Source: Candidatus Zixiibacteriota bacterium (GTDB taxonomy: Bacteria; Zixibacteria; MSB-5A5; GN15; FEB-12). From it: a DNA stretch of 9,371 bases. Positions 6,269-9,371 of this stretch are shown here, piece by piece. The notes under the pieces were generated by a model that was not told where the DNA came from, searched no databases, and was given only the letters and a program-made list of their open reading frames with translations. The stretch spans positions 1 through 9,371 of the forward strand of contig QNAF01000085.1 of NCBI GenBank assembly GCA_003641405.1, given 5' to 3'. Numbering within the stretch: position 1 is the stretch's first letter; each line of letters begins with the position of its first letter. The position numbers and the translations under genes are program-made.

Positions 6269-7918
6269 ATGGATATGAAAGTTACGATAGCACAACTCAA
6301 CCCGATTGTCGGCGACGTTCTTGGCAATGTCGAAAAACTCAAGAAGGTGTTCCGCGCTGAACACACCAGGAGCGATCTGATAGTGGCGCCGGAGCTATTC
6401 GTGTGCGGTTACCCGCCGCGTGATCTTCTGAAGCGACCGGCATTTCTCGACCAGGTTGATGCTGCGGCGGAAGAACTGAAGCGTTTCACTGCTGAGTATC
6501 CTGAGATCGGACTGGTTGTTGGTTTTCCCGTCAGACCATCAACTGATAACGACGGGCGCTTGTTTAACGCTGCCGTCTTGATGTACGGGGGAGAAGTGGT
6601 TTTCCGTCAGGCGAAATCACTCTTGCCCACGTACGATGTTTTCGACGAGACCAGGTACTTCGAGGTTGCTGAGTCAGTCAGTGTCATTGATTTCAAGGGC
6701 ATGAAACTGGGCTTGAACGTATGTGAAGACGCCTGGAGTAATCGTGGAACATGGGTCAGTCCCGCGTACGATCTTGATCCGGTCAAAGCGCAGGTTGATG
6801 CCGGAGCCGATTTGCTTATCAATATTTCGGCGTCACCTTTCAAGGTCGGCAAGGATGAGATTCGTTTCCGCTTGATTCAGGGCCATGCTCAACGGCACGG
6901 AAAGCCGTTCGTATATGTGAACCAGGTCGGTGGCAATGACGAATTGATATTCGACGGCTGCAGCCTTGCGTTTGATGCCGACGGAAAACTCATCGCGGCG
7001 TTGCCTTCGTTTAAGGAACAGGTTGTAACACTCGACTTGTCGAGCAAAGGTACGGAAAATTACCATCCGCTTGATGCGGTGGCTTCGGTGCACGATGCGC
7101 TGGTACTTGGTGTTCGCGATTACGTGCGCAAGTGTGGTTTTGAGCGGGTGATCGTGGGATTGTCCGGTGGTATTGACTCCGCCTTGACGGTGGCATTAGC
7201 TGCGACTGCTCTTGGCGGTAAGAACGTGCGTGCTATCACCATGCCGTCCGTTTTCTCGGCTGCCGAAAGCGCCGAACTCTCACATCGGCTGGCGAACAAT
7301 CTTGGCTGTATCTGTGACGAGATTTCGATTGGGGATATTTACGAAGCTTACAAAAAGACACTTGGCGCCAAACTTGAGATAGGATCCGGCGTGGACGTGA
7401 CGCTTGAGAATCTACAAGCGAGAATTCGCGGCAATATTCTCATGGCGCACTCCAACAAGTTTGGATCGCTGCTTCTGGCGACTGGCAACAAGAGTGAACT
7501 GGCGACCGGCTATTGTACGCTCTATGGAGACATGGCCGGTGGGTTGGCGGTACTGTCGGATGTACCCAAAACAATGGTCTACGAGTTGGCCGAATACATC
7601 AACCGTGAGCGAGAGATTATCCCTCGCCGAATAATTGACCGGCCACCGACTGCAGAGTTGCGTCCCAACCAAAAGGACCAGGACAGCTTGCCGCCGTATG
7701 ATGTTCTTGATCGCGTATTGCAGCTATACATCGAAGAAGAAACCCCGCTGGCGACAATGCTGAATATGGATATTGACCCGCAGGTTGTTCGCTGGGTGGT
7801 ACGCACGGTTAATCGCAATGAGTACAAGAGGCGTCAGGTTGCACCCGGTTTGAAAGTGACATCCAAAGCATTTGGTGTGGGACGTCGCATGCCGATAGCG
7901 GCCAGGTACGAGTTGTAA
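6269..7918 (+). CDS. nadE: Glutamine-dependent NAD+ synthetase
   Basis: Cytoplasmic enzyme for the last step of NAD+ synthesis: nicotinic acid adenine dinucleotide, ATP and glutamine give NAD+. The 549-aa protein has the two expected domains. An N-terminal nitrilase-like glutaminase (~4-260) shows the triad Glu42 in APELFVCGYPPRDLL, Lys116 in RQAKSLLPTYDVFDE and Cys152 in GLNVCEDAW. A C-terminal ATP pyrophosphatase domain (~275-549) shows the P-loop GLSGGIDSAL at 297-306, ATGNKSELATGYCTLYGDMAGG at ~404-425, DRPPTAELRPNQKDQDSLPPYD at ~457-478 and a family-typical end, KAFGVGRRMPIAARYEL. ATG 6269 gives MDMKVTIAQLNP; the ATG at 6275 (MKVTIAQLNP) is equally possible. There is no good Shine-Dalgarno at either, so translation may be coupled to the upstream gene, whose stop is 10 bases away. 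Its length fits the compact class with an N-terminal glutaminase. Confidence 0.96.
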   Translation: MDMKVTIAQLNPIVGDVLGNVEKLKKVFRAEHTRSDLIVAPELFVCGYPPRDLLKRPAFLDQVDAAAEELKRFTAEYPEIGLVVGFPVRPSTDNDGRLFNAAVLMYGGEVVFRQAKSLLPTYDVFDETRYFEVAESVSVIDFKGMKLGLNVCEDAWSNRGTWVSPAYDLDPVKAQVDAGADLLINISASPFKVGKDEIRFRLIQGHAQRHGKPFVYVNQVGGNDELIFDGCSLAFDADGKLIAALPSFKEQVVTLDLSSKGTENYHPLDAVASVHDALVLGVRDYVRKCGFERVIVGLSGGIDSALTVALAATALGGKNVRAITMPSVFSAAESAELSHRLANNLGCICDEISIGDIYEAYKKTLGAKLEIGSGVDVTLENLQARIRGNILMAHSNKFGSLLLATGNKSELATGYCTLYGDMAGGLAVLSDVPKTMVYELAEYINREREIIPRRIIDRPPTAELRPNQKDQDSLPPYDVLDRVLQLYIEEETPLATMLNMDIDPQVVRWVVRTVNRNEYKRRQVAPGLKVTSKAFGVGRRMPIAARYEL

Positions 7919-7949
7919 TCCAAATGCAATACGTCTACTGAGCACAGGT

Positions 7950-8055
7950 GTCAGGTTGCAAGCAACCTGACCTACAAGACCTTCGCGCGAATGTCAGGAC
8001 CGCAAGGGTCCTGACCTACAGATATTGTGGTCGGCAGACGTCCCCGTCTGCCGAC
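7950..8055 (+). repeat. Composite hairpin repeat cluster, copy B
   Basis: Three perfect hairpins lie in a row in the convergent gap after nadE. Hairpin a has arms GTCAGGTTGC (7950-7959) and GCAACCTGAC (7962-7971). Hairpin b has arms GTCAGGACC (7993-8001) and GGTCCTGAC (8007-8015) with a GCAAG loop. Hairpin c has arms GTCGGCAGACG (8030-8040) and CGTCTGCCGAC (8045-8055) with a TCCC loop. The linkers after hairpins a and b both begin with CTACA; CTGACCTACA occurs at 7967-7976 and again at 8011-8020. The block shares order and linker words with the block at 3990-4120 in the opposite orientation. No hairpin is followed by a T-run. In this position it could still slow or end transcription from both sides, but that is inference. 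Confidence 0.85.
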
Positions 8056-8072
8056 GCTGATAATCATCTCAA

Positions 8073-9371
8073 CTACATCTGGAACATGTACTGCAGTTTC
8101 ATAAAGAACTGGCGGTTGGTCAAGCGATACGACATATTTTCGTGACCGTATTCGTCTGTTTCCGGTAGGTCGAAGTAGTTGTACGATGTTCCCATATAGA
8201 AAATGGAGAACGGGTTTATGCGGTATGTCAGAAGAGGATCAACTGTCCACGTATCACTGCCATATGCGCCACCCCCTAACATTGTGTAGTTTTCAAACCG
8301 ATCCTGATATTGAACCACCAACCTTAGCGAGAGTTGACGAGTGATCTGGTATCCAAGACGAGTGCGGTATACGAGTTGGTTATACAATCTGGCACCAACC
8401 GGATCATCAAGGCTGTTTGATCTGGCATAGTCGACCTCCTGTTCGAGCAGGATTCTGTCAAGCGGTTTGAAATCGGTCGAGAACCCGGTGTAAAGGGTTT
8501 TATCTCTAAGCACATGATTTCTTGCAATGGTATGTCCGTAGTTGACATAACCAGAGAATGCCATCAGGTCGCCAATTCTGAAGTCACAGTTAAGAAGGTA
8601 GGTCCAGATGTTGTCAAACTGTACATCCGAGAATTCCTCTGATGCCTTGACAAACTCAAAGTATGCCGAGGCTTGGGCGAACTTGAGTCGGGTCCAGGTA
8701 CTCAGTGCTACGCGACTCCGCTTTATTCTATCGTTGAAATTCCAGACTCTGGCGGCTGAAATCTGTGGGTTGATGATTTCGAACAGGTCACTCTTGGGAC
8801 GAAACATGTAGCCGCTATGAAAGGTGAAATCGCGGCGGTTGTTCTTGGGATCGAAGCCGTTGTCCGCTCTATACGTCGGGCTGACTTCCCAGTAGTTGAT
8901 AGTGGCATTCAGATTTCTCGTGTTATAGCGCAAGACTCCTGTTCCACCATGCCCCCAGAACGATTCACCATCAAAGGCTGCAGTGTGATCTTTCCAGAAC
9001 TTGTAATATCCGTCCGAATATGGATAGTCGTCCGGCTCTTGGGTGTGGCTCAGCACAGCCTGGTAGGAGAGATTGAGGCTGGGTGTAAACCTGATGAGCC
9101 CGTCGTGACTGATAATCGAACCAGAACCGCCGTCGTCTAGTCGTCGGTCGGTGGCAATCAGCCCAAAATGCGAACCATCTCGGAGATTGCGGCGGGCTCT
9201 AAGTATATTCGAGGTGCTCTTGCCAGTTTGGATATAATGGTCAGATTCCTCGAACGGAAGAATGATTATGGTGTGATCATCGCGGGCAAACAGGTAGCCA
9301 AAATCTAAGCTGCTTGTGCGGGCTGTGACTTTGGCCGCAATCTCCGGGTCATTGATCGTCCGGGTATAGAA
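8073..9371 (-). CDS. DUF5916 outer-membrane barrel protein (5' partial)
   Basis: C-terminal 432 residues of a protein whose start lies right of the window; the frame is open through 9371, and the GTG at 9056 is only an internal codon. The sequence begins FYTRTINDPEIAAKVTARTS and contains the run GKSTSNILRARRN followed by LRDGSHFGLIATDRR and ISHDGLIRFTPSLNLSYQAVLSHTQEP. I recognise this as the C-terminal part of DUF5916 proteins. These are usually about 700-850 aa, with a signal peptide and a family 9 carbohydrate-binding-like domain at the N-terminus, here out of view. The rest is alternating polar and aromatic strands, as in an outer-membrane beta-barrel (for example LSLRLVVQYQDRFENYTML and FSIFYMGTSYNYFDLPETDEY), ending KLQYMFQM. 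Function is unknown; a role in surface binding or uptake is only inferred from the barrel. It converges with nadE across a hairpin-rich gap of 154 bases. Confidence 0.8.
   Translation of the reverse strand, partial: FYTRTINDPEIAAKVTARTSSLDFGYLFARDDHTIIILPFEESDHYIQTGKSTSNILRARRNLRDGSHFGLIATDRRLDDGGSGSIISHDGLIRFTPSLNLSYQAVLSHTQEPDDYPYSDGYYKFWKDHTAAFDGESFWGHGGTGVLRYNTRNLNATINYWEVSPTYRADNGFDPKNNRRDFTFHSGYMFRPKSDLFEIINPQISAARVWNFNDRIKRSRVALSTWTRLKFAQASAYFEFVKASEEFSDVQFDNIWTYLLNCDFRIGDLMAFSGYVNYGHTIARNHVLRDKTLYTGFSTDFKPLDRILLEQEVDYARSNSLDDPVGARLYNQLVYRTRLGYQITRQLSLRLVVQYQDRFENYTMLGGGAYGSDTWTVDPLLTYRINPFSIFYMGTSYNYFDLPETDEYGHENMSYRLTNRQFFMKLQYMFQM

Noticed and set aside
7950..8055. CRISPR array
   Set aside because: The repeated words are hairpin arms and short linkers of unequal length, without regular repeat-spacer spacing or cas genes.
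7950..8055. Intrinsic terminator pair after nadE
   Set aside because: The hairpins are strong but no T-run follows on either strand, and related hairpins occur between divergent genes, so a repeat label is safer.

Overview
The window is ordinary bacterial chromosome of roughly even base composition. It holds three complete protein genes, two genes cut by the window edges, and two intergenic regions rich in short hairpin repeats. The gene types are a MacB/FtsX-type permease with the 'ELSYDQFHENA' signature, a DUF5916 outer-membrane barrel protein, an LtaS/MdoB-like sulfatase-fold transferase and a glutamine-dependent NAD synthetase. With the hairpin repeats, this mix fits a Gram-negative bacterium of the FCB group. 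My best guess is a Zixibacteria-like lineage, but that is an inference from gene style, and no rRNA or other marker here proves it.

Layout. Positions 1-2247 (+) are the C-terminal ~748 residues of an ABC transporter permease whose N-terminus lies left of the window. It converges, with a 13-base gap, on otsA (trehalose-6-phosphate synthase, 2261-3730, minus). A 521-base divergent region follows (3731-4251). It holds the otsA ribosome binding site, a long imperfect inverted repeat built on the widespread CTGAGCTTGTCGAAG motif, a cluster of three hairpins inside a 7-bp closing helix, and a candidate promoter with a strong Shine-Dalgarno for the next gene. From 4252 to 7918 (+) there is a likely two-gene operon: a membrane phosphoglycerol transferase-like protein, which seems to start at a CTG codon, then nadE after only 10 bases. 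A 154-base convergent region (7919-8072) carries a second three-hairpin cluster. Positions 8073-9371 (minus) are the C-terminal 432 residues of a DUF5916 barrel protein that runs off the right edge.

The genes do not form one pathway. OtsA makes trehalose-6-phosphate, but no phosphatase partner is present. The phosphoglycerol transferase-like protein acts at the envelope, and NadE makes the last step to NAD+. The permease and the DUF5916 protein are envelope proteins of unknown substrate.

The most interesting signal is non-coding. The hairpin clusters at about 3990-4120 (read on the minus strand) and 7950-8055 (read on the plus strand) share the same order of hairpin-linker-hairpin-linker-hairpin and conserved linker words such as CTGACCTACA. 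Their stems differ by paired, compensatory changes. This points to one dispersed, structure-conserved repeat family. I found no convincing new protein-based system in this window.
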